This document shows, one piece after another, positions 57,082 through 64,000 of a stretch of 64,000 bases of DNA. Origin of the DNA: an uncultured Lutibacter sp. Lineage in GTDB: Bacteria; Bacteroidota; Bacteroidia; Flavobacteriales; Flavobacteriaceae. Where the stretch lies: the NCBI RefSeq assembly GCF_947495725.1, contig NZ_CANLZZ010000004.1:62001-126000 (forward strand). The letters run 5' to 3'. The translations under genes and the position numbers were made by a program. The notes beneath the pieces are model-generated. The model had not been told where the DNA came from. It saw only the letters and a program-made list of their open reading frames with translations, and did not search any database. The first letter of the stretch is position 1. Every line of letters starts with the position of its first letter.

Positions 57082-58056
57082 TTACATGTTTAATAAATAA
57101 GCAAAAATTAATGGAGCTACAATAGTTGCATCAGATTCAATAATATACTTAGGCGTATTAATATCTAATTTTCCCCAAGTTATTTTTTCATTAGGAACTG
57201 CTCCTGAATATGAACCATAACTTGTTGTAGAATCTGATATTTGACAGAAATAACTCCAAAATGGTGTATCTGTTCTTTCCATATCTTGATATAACATTGG
57301 TACTACACAAATTGGAAAATCACCTGCAATTCCACCACCTATTTGAAAAAATCCTATACCATTTTCCGAATTTTGCGTATACCAATCTGCCAAGAATGTC
57401 ATATATTCAATACCTGATTTCATAGTGCTAGCCTTTAATTCTCCTTTTAATACGTAAGAAGCGAAAATATTCCCCATAGTACTATCTTCCCAACCAGGAA
57501 CAACCATAGGCAAATTAGCCTCAGCGGCAGCAATCATCCAACTATTTTTTGGATCAATTTCATGATATTGGTCTAGTACCCCTGAAAGCAATAATTTATA
57601 CATAAATTCATGTGGGAAAAAACGTTCCCCTGCCTCTTCAGCATCTTTCCAAATTTTAAAAATATGTTCTTGCAAACGTCTAAATGCTTCTTCTTCTGGT
57701 ATACAAGTATCTGTAACTCGATTCAATCCTTTTTCTAATAATGCCCATTCGTCTTGCGGAGTTAAATCTCTATATTCAGGAACACGTTTGTAATGAGAAT
57801 GCGCCACTAAATTCATAATATCTTCTTCTAAATTTGCTCCTGTACATGATATTATTTGCACTTTATCTTGGCGAATCATTTCAGCAAATATTTTACCTAT
57901 TTCAGCAGTACTCATTGCACCGGCTAATGAAACTAGCATCTTTGATCCTTTTGCTAATTGATTTTCATATTCTTTAGCTGCATCAACAACTGTTGCCGAA
58001 TTAAAATGCAGGTAATACTTTTCAATAAATTGAGAAATTGCTCCTTTATTAGTCAT
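57082..58056 (-). CDS. Deoxyhypusine-synthase-like protein, possible homospermidine synthase
   Basis: A 324-residue protein of the deoxyhypusine synthase (DHS) family, starting at ATG 58056 (MTNKGAISQF). The frame extends upstream, but that is only the out-of-frame reading of speB. The nucleotide-binding segment (ISCTGANLEEDIM), PGWEDSTMGN and GGGIAGDF are recognisable. The catalytic lysine of DHS (human K329, WGKI) is present as NEKITWGKLD. The human His288 region (GGGVVKHH) is GGGIAGDF, so that His is not kept. Bacteria lack eIF5A, so a role in making a triamine from putrescine is likelier. It overlaps speB by eight bases. Confidence 0.8.
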   Translation of the reverse strand: MTNKGAISQFIEKYYLHFNSATVVDAAKEYENQLAKGSKMLVSLAGAMSTAEIGKIFAEMIRQDKVQIISCTGANLEEDIMNLVAHSHYKRVPEYRDLTPQDEWALLEKGLNRVTDTCIPEEEAFRRLQEHIFKIWKDAEEAGERFFPHEFMYKLLLSGVLDQYHEIDPKNSWMIAAAEANLPMVVPGWEDSTMGNIFASYVLKGELKASTMKSGIEYMTFLADWYTQNSENGIGFFQIGGGIAGDFPICVVPMLYQDMERTDTPFWSYFCQISDSTTSYGSYSGAVPNEKITWGKLDINTPKYIIESDATIVAPLIFAYLLNM

Positions 58057-58984
58057 AATCTTCGTCTTGAAATTTTGAGTTTTTTTGGTTTGGATCTTTG
58101 TAATCTGATTCGTTTTCGTAATCGTCATCCTCGGTGTTTTCAAACTTATAGCTTAACATTTTATAATATAATTTTGCAGCTAAAAAATCGGATGATTTTT
58201 CTTTTTCATTTGGACATAATTCAACAATGTCAAATCCAACAACATTTTTTTCTTTGAATACTTTCTGAAGGAAATCTAATGTTTCATACCATAATAGTCC
58301 TCCTGGTTCTGGTGTTCCTGTCGATGGCATTATAGATGGGTCAAACGCATCTAAATCTATGGTTATAAATACATTCTCAGTCATTAAATCAATCGCATTT
58401 TCAACCCAATAATCATCTGCTACCATCTCATGAGCAAAAAACACTTTTTCTTCATCCATTATGGTAGTTTCGATAATATCCATACTACGAATACCAACCT
58501 GAATTAAATTTGTGTTTTGACTTGCTTCATAAACAGCACATGCATGGTTACAAGAAGAACCTTCATATTCTTTTCTTAAATCGGCATGCGCATCAATTTG
58601 AAGTACTGTTAAATTATTAAAACACTCATTAAAAGCTCTAATAGAACCAATAGAAATTGAATGTTCTCCTCCAAATAAAGTTACAAACTTATTTTTTTGA
58701 ATGTATGACTTAGCTGTCTTACGAACGGCTTCTACCATTTCTTCTGGTGAAGAATTTTCGGTAACTGCATCAGCCAAATAAACACCATTTTTGTATACTT
58801 CAGATTTGGTTTCAATATCGTATAACTCCATATTTTCTGAAGCTTGTAAAAAAGCTTCTGGTCCTTTATCTGATCCTTTTTGCCATGTGCTAGTACCATC
58901 ATAAGGTACCGGAATTAAAACTACTTTTGAAGTTTCAATTTTACTAAATTCTTCTGGAATTCCTGCGTAAGTTCTTTTATTCAT
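58049..58984 (-). CDS. speB: Agmatinase family ureohydrolase
   Basis: A 311-residue binuclear manganese hydrolase. The metal ligands are clear: GGEHSISIG, DAHADLRKEYEGSSCNHACA and DLDAFDPSIMPSTGTPEPGG. It releases urea from agmatine to give putrescine, which fits its operon: arginine decarboxylase lies upstream with an eight-base overlap, and the DHS-like gene is downstream with an eight-base overlap. Unusually, the last 30 residues are an acidic extension (ending KFQDEDYD). Arginase activity is an alternative, but the context favours agmatinase. Confidence 0.9.
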   Translation of the reverse strand: MNKRTYAGIPEEFSKIETSKVVLIPVPYDGTSTWQKGSDKGPEAFLQASENMELYDIETKSEVYKNGVYLADAVTENSSPEEMVEAVRKTAKSYIQKNKFVTLFGGEHSISIGSIRAFNECFNNLTVLQIDAHADLRKEYEGSSCNHACAVYEASQNTNLIQVGIRSMDIIETTIMDEEKVFFAHEMVADDYWVENAIDLMTENVFITIDLDAFDPSIMPSTGTPEPGGLLWYETLDFLQKVFKEKNVVGFDIVELCPNEKEKSSDFLAAKLYYKMLSYKFENTEDDDYENESDYKDPNQKNSKFQDEDYD

Positions 58985-60374
58985 AACCTAATATCTTTAA
59001 AAAATCGCTTGGTTTTTGTTGTTCTTTAAAAACTTTGTATTCTAATTTTCCTTCGTCGTTTTTAGAAATAATAATATGTTTTGGTTGTGGAATTAAGCAG
59101 TGCTGTAATCCACCATAACCTCCTATAGTCTCTTGATATGCTCCTGTATTAAAAAAACCTAAATATAATGGTTTTTCTTCTTTATACATTGGTAAGTAAA
59201 TAGCGTTTATATGTTGTTCTGAATTATAATAATCATCACTATCACAGGTTAAACCTCCTAATAATACTCTTTCATAATTGTCATTCCATCTGTTTAATGG
59301 TAACATTATAAAACGTTTATTAATTGCCCAACTATCAGGTAAAGTTGTAATAAAAGATGAATTAATCATGTTCCAGCGCTCTCTATCATTTTGCTTTTTT
59401 TGATAAAGTACTTTATATAATGCTCCTCCACTTTCACCAACGGTAAAACTTCCAAACTCAGTAAAAATATGAGGTACTTGCACCTCAGCTTCATCACAAG
59501 CTTGTTTAATTTGAGAAATAATTTCATCGATCATATAAGCATAATCATAATCAAATGCCAATGAATTTTTTATAGGAAAACCTCCTCCAATATTTAAACT
59601 GTCCAAAGTAGGACAAATACGTTTTAAATTTATATAAACTTTTAAACATTTGCTCAACTCATTCCAATAATAAGCATTATCCTTAATACCTGTATTAATA
59701 AAGAAATGAAGCATTTTAAGATTTACTTTGTTGTTGTCTTTTATATCTCTTCTATAAAAATCTACAATATTTTTATATCCAATACCTAAACGAGAAGTAT
59801 AAAATTCAAATTTTGGTTCTTCTTCAGAAGCAATTCTAATTCCAATATTTAATTTTTTTCTCATTCCTTCAGTAAGCAATCCTATTTCTTCATAATTATC
59901 AATAATTGGAATGCAGTTTCTGTGACCATTTTGAATTAAGCCTTGAATTTTTTGAATGTATTCATCACGTTTAAACCCATTGCACAGTACAAATGTTTTA
60001 TCTGTTAATTTTCCACTTCTTTTTAAACTTTCAACAATATCAATATCAACAGCCGATGATGTTTCAATATGAATATCATTTGTTAAAGCTTCATCTAATA
60101 TATGTTTAAAGTGCGAACTTTTTGTACAGTAACAATAGTGATATTTTGCTTTGTACTTATGATTTCGCATTGAGGTTTTAAACCAACCTTTTGCTTTTTG
60201 AATATTTTCGCTAATTTTTGGTAAATATGTAAACTTTAAAGGTGTACCATATTCTTCTGCAAGTTTCATCGTATCGATTTCGTGAAAATGCAAATGTTTT
60301 TTTGAATCTACCTTAAATTCTTCTTGTGGAAAATCAAATGTTTGATTTATTAAATCAATGTATTTAGTATTCAT
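58977..60374 (-). CDS. Arginine decarboxylase, PLP fold-III type
   Basis: A 465-residue alanine-racemase-fold decarboxylase that converts arginine to agmatine in the first step of this operon. The PLP-binding Lys is in YHYCYCTKSSHFKHI, the phosphate-binding glycine loop in LNIGGGFPIKN, and the partner-subunit Cys in GLTCDSDDYY. At this length it resembles the short Bacteroidota SpeA-like enzymes rather than the 630-residue E. coli SpeA. The start at ATG 60374 follows a long untranslated region. It overlaps speB by eight bases. Confidence 0.88.
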   Translation of the reverse strand: MNTKYIDLINQTFDFPQEEFKVDSKKHLHFHEIDTMKLAEEYGTPLKFTYLPKISENIQKAKGWFKTSMRNHKYKAKYHYCYCTKSSHFKHILDEALTNDIHIETSSAVDIDIVESLKRSGKLTDKTFVLCNGFKRDEYIQKIQGLIQNGHRNCIPIIDNYEEIGLLTEGMRKKLNIGIRIASEEEPKFEFYTSRLGIGYKNIVDFYRRDIKDNNKVNLKMLHFFINTGIKDNAYYWNELSKCLKVYINLKRICPTLDSLNIGGGFPIKNSLAFDYDYAYMIDEIISQIKQACDEAEVQVPHIFTEFGSFTVGESGGALYKVLYQKKQNDRERWNMINSSFITTLPDSWAINKRFIMLPLNRWNDNYERVLLGGLTCDSDDYYNSEQHINAIYLPMYKEEKPLYLGFFNTGAYQETIGGYGGLQHCLIPQPKHIIISKNDEGKLEYKVFKEQQKPSDFLKILGYE

Positions 60375-60700
60375 TTTTTAATAATATATGCTATAAATTT
60401 TTAATAATTGTATGAACAGCCGATGGGCTGAAATTTCATTTTATAAAAAAAGTCTATACTCTTAATACTAAATTGTAAAAGGTATCCACAGTCAAAACAG
60501 AGAGACTGCAAATAATAAAAATGTAGTTTATAGAAGTTGTCATTTGTCTTAATTTTTCGTTGTGCTTCCAAAACACATAGTAACTTAAAAACTTCTTAAT
60601 AAAAAAGTTACGACCGAAAAAATATAATTTTTTCAATATTAATTAAAAATAACGGAGCAAACTTATATAAAAAAACAATACGATTTAAAAAAAAGTTGCA
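60375..60700 (-). promoter_or_regulatory. Long 5' region of the polyamine operon with hairpins
   Basis: This 326-base stretch between speA and yaaA has no convincing gene; a 60-codon frame at 60454-60636 on the minus strand has no promoter or family support. It holds a hairpin CAGCC-GATG-GGCTG (60417-60430), another stem CAGTC/GACTG (60489-60508) and an inverted repeat GTAACTT/AAGTTAC further upstream. A weak -7-like box lies near 60480. The hairpins would be in the leader of the speA mRNA and may control it. Confidence 0.35.
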
Positions 60701-61459
60701 TTAACGTGTAAAAATTAATTCTTTATTGTTAGAAAGGTTTGAATCGAACACATAACCTTCTGAATTAAAACCCTTTAAACCTTCTATTGTTTCTATATTA
60801 TTGTCAATTATATAACGTACCATTAATCCTCTAGCCTTTTTGGCAAAAAAACTAATAATTTTTAAGTTACCATTTTTATAATCTTTAAAAACTGGAGTTA
60901 CAATAGGTGATTTTAATAATTTTGAATTTATAACTTTAAAATATTCGTTACTGGCTAAGTTTATAAACAATTCATCCTTTTCTAATTCAGAATTTAAAGC
61001 TTTTGTAACTTTATCACCCCAAAATTGGTATAAGTTTTCTTTTGTGCCAACTTTTAATTTAGTTCCCATTTCCAAACGATAAGGCTGCATTAAATCGAGT
61101 GGTTTTAAAACGCCATATTGCCCTGAAAGAATTCTTAATTTATCTTGAAGTTGATCAATTTTCTCTATTGGAAGGGTTGCAACATCTAACCCTGTATACA
61201 CATCTCCATTAAAGGCATAAACTGCTTGTTTTGAATTTTCTAAAGTAAAAGGCAACGCCCAATTTTGATTACGTTCCCAATTTAATTCTCCTAAATTAGG
61301 CGAAATACTCATTAATTTTGAAAGTACTTTAGGTGATTTCTTTTTTAAAACCTTGTTTAATCTTTCGGCTTCTTTCAAAAATATTCCTTCTGTAAATTTT
61401 GTTGTTGGTACTTTAGTTTCAAAATCCAATGATTTTGCAGGTGATATTACTATTTTCAT
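60701..61459 (-). CDS. yaaA: Peroxide stress protein YaaA
   Basis: A 252-residue DUF328 protein that starts MKIVISPAKSLDFETKVPTT. E. coli YaaA is induced by peroxide and limits intracellular iron, protecting DNA; structures show a DNA-binding-like fold. The conserved WERNQNW and FKDYKNGNLKIISFFAKKAR segments are present. It has its own -7 element (61481-61488), which overlaps the stop codon of the upstream VOC gene. Confidence 0.93.
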   Translation of the reverse strand: MKIVISPAKSLDFETKVPTTKFTEGIFLKEAERLNKVLKKKSPKVLSKLMSISPNLGELNWERNQNWALPFTLENSKQAVYAFNGDVYTGLDVATLPIEKIDQLQDKLRILSGQYGVLKPLDLMQPYRLEMGTKLKVGTKENLYQFWGDKVTKALNSELEKDELFINLASNEYFKVINSKLLKSPIVTPVFKDYKNGNLKIISFFAKKARGLMVRYIIDNNIETIEGLKGFNSEGYVFDSNLSNNKELIFTR

Positions 61460-61480
61460 ATTCTATTTTTTTGACTGAAA

Positions 61481-61488
61481 CAAATTTA
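61481..61488 (-). promoter_or_regulatory. -7 promoter element of yaaA
   Basis: Minus-strand TAAATTTG, perfect TAnnTTTG, 21 bases before the yaaA ATG and overlapping the stop codon of the VOC gene. Confidence 0.55.
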
Positions 61489-62139
61489 CATTATTTCAAT
61501 TATTTCTCCTTTTTTAAATTCAAAATTAAAATCTCCTTTCACTATAAAATCTGATTGTTCAATTTTATCTCCTGTTGGAAACCACTTTCTTAGATTATTA
61601 TTTACAACTATAAATAACCCATTTTCATTACCAACAGCACAAAATTGTTCCATATCTCCACTGTAAATATTAATTTTTTTAATTGTATTTAACTTTTTAA
61701 AAGTACTTTCTATATGGCTTGAAGCCATTCCTATTTCGCTAATATTAAAAACTTCTTTCGACGAAAACTTTTGATTAGAGTTTAAATTCATATTCTTTCG
61801 AGAAATAAATTCTATAATATTATTTTCTAAATCATAGAAATAAATTGCTTTTGCATTCCAGCTTTTAAAGTCAATAATTTCCTGATTATCAAAACCTAAA
61901 ATATCAACTCGTTCTTTTAACCAATACAATGCTTCCTTCTCTTTATTCGAAGGAATATTTAGCGCAAAATGATACGGAGATACTTCTTTTCTATACTTTA
62001 AAGTTAAAATAGAAGCTCCTATTTTAAAACTTGTATATTCTGGTGTCGAAATTTCAATTGGAAATTCTAAAATAGTAGTATAAAAGTCTATTTGTAAATC
62101 TAGTTTATTAGTATATAATATGAGTTCTTTTATTTTCAT
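61486..62139 (-). CDS. VOC (glyoxalase/bleomycin resistance) superfamily protein
   Basis: A 217-residue protein from ATG 62139. The N-terminal half is a VOC domain (MKIKELILYTNKLDLQIDFY, ending with FYDLENNIIEFISRKN), a metal-binding fold used by glyoxalases, dioxygenases and resistance proteins. The C-terminal half appears to be a second, divergent unit ending in a beta-rich region. Metal ligands are not clear. Substrate unknown. A -7-like TACTTTTA precedes the start. Confidence 0.75.
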   Translation of the reverse strand: MKIKELILYTNKLDLQIDFYTTILEFPIEISTPEYTSFKIGASILTLKYRKEVSPYHFALNIPSNKEKEALYWLKERVDILGFDNQEIIDFKSWNAKAIYFYDLENNIIEFISRKNMNLNSNQKFSSKEVFNISEIGMASSHIESTFKKLNTIKKINIYSGDMEQFCAVGNENGLFIVVNNNLRKWFPTGDKIEQSDFIVKGDFNFEFKKGEIIEIM

Positions 62140-62259
62140 TCTGTAGTAAAAGTACTTCAATTTTAGATATAATAATGTTTATTTCAATTCATTAAAATTA
62201 TTTCAAAATAAAGAAAACCTATAGCTTTATCTTAAAGTAAAAACCAACCTATTTTCTGT

Positions 62260-62267
62260 TATCTTTG
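62260..62267 (+). promoter_or_regulatory. -7 promoter element of the dihydrouridine synthase gene
   Basis: TATCTTTG, perfect TAnnTTTG, 16 bases before the ATG at 62284. Confidence 0.6.
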
Positions 62268-62283
62268 CATCTTAATTTAATTT

Positions 62284-63237
62284 ATGAGCATTACTTTACT
62301 TGCGTCACCTTTACAAGGTTTTACCGATTTCCGATTTAGAAATGCGTTTCAGAAGTATTTTGGAGGAATAGACACTTATTATGCGCCGTATATACGTTTG
62401 GATAAAAAATTAATTATTAAAAATTCATATAAACTTGACTTAAACCCAGAGAACAATACATCTATAAATTTAATTCCACAAGTAATGACAAATGATGCGG
62501 ATCAGTTTTTATTTGTTGTAAAATACATTCAAGAATTAGGTTATAAAGAACTTAATTGGAACCTAGGTTGTCCTTACCCAATGGTTACAAAACGAGGGAT
62601 GGGCTCTGGATTAATATGTGAACCCACAAAAATTGATAATATACTAAATCGTGTACATAACGAAACAGATGTAATTATATCTATGAAAATGCGAATGGGA
62701 TATGAAAATCCAGAAGAAATTTTAGACACTTTTCCAATTTTAGATAAATATCCATTAAAAAACATTGCCATTCACGCACGAATTGGAAAACAACTTTATA
62801 AAGGAGGTGTTAATTTAGAAGCATTTGAACGCTGTACAAAAAGTACAAAACATAAATTGTATTACAATGGCGATATAACCACTGTAAACAAATTTAAAGA
62901 AATGCAACAACGGTTTCCAACTATTAATCATTTTATGATTGGAAGAGGACTTATTTCTGATCCTTTCTTGCCAAGTATGATAAAAAATAACACTACTCAA
63001 TACCCTAAAAATAGATGGGGTATTTTTAATGAATTTCATGATTCTATTTACCAACAATACGATGCCGCTTTATCTGGACCAACTCCAATTAAAATGAAAA
63101 TGTTAGGTTTTTGGGAGTACTTTTCAACATCATTTTCAAACCCTCAAAAAACCTATAAAAAAATTAAAAAAGCTGGTTCGCCTAGAAATTATCAAGCTGC
63201 AGTGAAAGAAATATTCTCAAATGAAAGAAATAGCTAA
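62284..63237 (+). CDS. tRNA-dihydrouridine synthase family protein
   Basis: A 317-residue FMN enzyme that reduces uridines in tRNA to dihydrouridine. It begins LLASPLQGFTDFRFRNAF and has the substrate motif LNWNLGCPYPMVTKRGMGSG, with the catalytic Cys in GCPYP. The segments SMKMRMGYENPEE and HARIGKQLYKGG are typical of the TIM barrel, and a C-terminal helical domain follows. Which tRNA position it modifies cannot be read. The stop is five bases from the convergent DUF2721 stop. Confidence 0.9.
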   Translation: MSITLLASPLQGFTDFRFRNAFQKYFGGIDTYYAPYIRLDKKLIIKNSYKLDLNPENNTSINLIPQVMTNDADQFLFVVKYIQELGYKELNWNLGCPYPMVTKRGMGSGLICEPTKIDNILNRVHNETDVIISMKMRMGYENPEEILDTFPILDKYPLKNIAIHARIGKQLYKGGVNLEAFERCTKSTKHKLYYNGDITTVNKFKEMQQRFPTINHFMIGRGLISDPFLPSMIKNNTTQYPKNRWGIFNEFHDSIYQQYDAALSGPTPIKMKMLGFWEYFSTSFSNPQKTYKKIKKAGSPRNYQAAVKEIFSNERNS

Positions 63238-63242
63238 ATTTA

Positions 63243-63650
63243 TTATTTTTTCTTTAGATGGTTTTCAATATCGCTTATATGAAGCATAAGCGCTTGCGAT
63301 GAAATTTTAATTTCTTTTATTAAAAGCATTAAGGATATTATAAGTAATATCAATGCGATACCAAATACCCATACGGCAATTATTTGCTGATGAATGTAAA
63401 TTAGAAACATTGTTAAAACACATAAAAGCAGACTGGAAATTCCAAATATCTGCATCCATCGAGTAAGGTTTATTCTCTGTCTAAGATTTTCAATTTGATA
63501 AATTAATGATTTATCTTTTTTATCTAGATAAACATCGTGTAAATTTCTAATAACCGCAGCATAAGCTAAAAACCTATTTGTATAAGCAAGCATTATTAGT
63601 GATATTGCTGAAAATAAAAGTGCTGGAGTTGTTAAAGTTAATTCTTCCAT
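63243..63650 (-). CDS. DUF2721 family membrane protein
   Basis: A 135-residue integral membrane protein of the DUF2721 family: about three hydrophobic segments (TPALLFSAISLIMLAYTNRF, IFGISSLLLCVLTMFLIYI, AVWVFGIALILLIISLMLLI) with a charged loop RNLHDVYLDKKDKSLIYQIE. Function unknown. Convergent with the dihydrouridine synthase; the neighbour on the same strand is the RluA-family gene, ten bases away. Confidence 0.85.
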   Translation of the reverse strand: MEELTLTTPALLFSAISLIMLAYTNRFLAYAAVIRNLHDVYLDKKDKSLIYQIENLRQRINLTRWMQIFGISSLLLCVLTMFLIYIHQQIIAVWVFGIALILLIISLMLLIKEIKISSQALMLHISDIENHLKKK

Positions 63651-63660
63651 AAATTTTATT

Positions 63661-64000
63661 CTAATGATCTTCCTTTTGATTCACAGTATAAGATCTCCAC
63701 TTTTCAAGGCAATCCGTTATATCTTCGGGTATTTCACATTCAAAACGTAAAAATTCACCTGTTGTTGGATGCTCAAAACCTAAAGTTTTTGCGTGTAAAG
63801 CTTGTCTTGGCAACACCTTAAAACAATTATCTACAAACTGTTTATATTTTGTAAAGGTTGTTCCTTTCATTATAGCATCACCTCCATATCGTTCATCGTT
63901 AAAAAGGGTATGCCCAATATGTTTAAAATGTGCTCTAATTTGGTGAGTTCTGCCTGTTTCTAGTTTACATTGCACTAAAGTAACATAACTAAAGCGCTCA
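63661..64000 (-). CDS. RluA family pseudouridine synthase, N-terminus beyond window
   Basis: The last 112 or so codons of a pseudouridine synthase of the RluA/RluD family. The frame is open to the window edge, with ERFSYVTLVQCKLETGRTHQ visible at the left of the protein. The motif LETGRTHQIRAHFKHIGH is the conserved second half of the catalytic domain; the catalytic Asp would be outside the window. The ending YTVNQKEDH is the C-terminus. The GTG at 63975 is internal and not the start. RluC or RluD cannot be distinguished. Confidence 0.88.
   Translation of the reverse strand, partial: ERFSYVTLVQCKLETGRTHQIRAHFKHIGHTLFNDERYGGDAIMKGTTFTKYKQFVDNCFKVLPRQALHAKTLGFEHPTTGEFLRFECEIPEDITDCLEKWRSYTVNQKEDH

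Noticed and set aside
58057-58143. 29-residue extension of the DHS-like protein
   Set aside because: It is an out-of-frame reading of the end of speB; ATG 58056 gives the normal family start.
60454-60636. 60-codon frame upstream of the arginine decarboxylase gene
   Set aside because: No promoter, no family resemblance and a composition expected of AT-rich non-coding DNA.

Overview
The window is a contiguous piece of chromosome from a member of the Bacteroidota, almost certainly a Flavobacteriia (Flavobacteriaceae-like) species. The DNA is strongly AT-rich. Many genes are preceded by the Bacteroidota -7 promoter element TAnnTTTG. Almost no gene has a Shine-Dalgarno sequence. Family content (TonB receptor, TlpA-type and S9 lipoproteins, AGCS symporter, fused 2-oxoacid dehydrogenase E1, KorDABC, DUF3467, DUF2853) and protein wording are typical of marine or environmental flavobacteria. 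The species cannot be named from the sequence. Nearly everything is chromosomal core or near-core; I see no prophage, insertion sequence or CRISPR array.

Layout. 1-990: a conserved hypothetical cut by the window edge, a 64-residue hypothetical and a candidate small RNA ending in a terminator. 1018-7669 (plus strand): rluF-type pseudouridine synthase, tgt, an LptF/LptG permease, an EamA transporter, accA and nnr. 7686-15733: envelope and periplasmic genes on alternating strands (TlpA-like lipoprotein, S9 peptidase, YCII lipoprotein, an unannotated 37-codon gene, TonB receptor divergent from a MocR regulator, DUF3467). 15736-28756 (minus strand): the transcription-translation superoperon, in transcription order tRNA-Thr(TGT), tRNA-Tyr, tRNA-Gly, tRNA-Thr(GGT), tuf, tRNA-Trp, secE, nusG, rplK, rplA, rplJ, rplL, rpoB, rpoC. 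Just upstream of it lie rpsU, a XerC-like recombinase and hpf. 30420-35478: acyl-CoA dehydrogenase, HhH protein, AGCS symporter, K+ channel and PspC protein. 35632-48826 (plus): carboxypeptidase-like-domain protein, uvrA, LOG protein, an M1-like protein with a barrel-like C-terminus, a fused 2-oxoacid dehydrogenase E1, and the kor operon. 48897-54686: epimerase, NDH-2, a hypothetical, a nitronate-monooxygenase-like enzyme and dnaK. 54902-56741: L-serine dehydratase and DUF2853. 56801-60374 (minus): a compact polyamine operon. 60701-64000: yaaA, a VOC protein, a Dus enzyme, DUF2721 and a truncated RluA-family enzyme.

How the genes fit together. The ribosomal and RNA polymerase block, rpsU, hpf, the tRNAs and several RNA-modification enzymes (RluF, Tgt, Dus, RluA family) make this largely an information-processing region. 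The metabolic centrepieces are 2-oxoacid oxidation (NAD-linked E1 next to ferredoxin-linked KorDABC) and arginine-to-polyamine synthesis (arginine decarboxylase, agmatinase, deoxyhypusine-synthase-like enzyme).

The most rewarding leads are: the polyamine operon with a bacterial DHS-like enzyme; two FNR/CRP-type palindromes upstream of the oxygen-sensitive kor operon; a MocR regulator without its PLP lysine, next to repeated GTCCGG motifs shared with a TonB receptor; a near-perfect Shine-Dalgarno on rpsU in a genome that otherwise avoids them; a 37-codon gene with its own promoter; a candidate small RNA; and a Tgt without its zinc cysteines. Positions of features other than genes were counted by hand and may be off by one or two bases.
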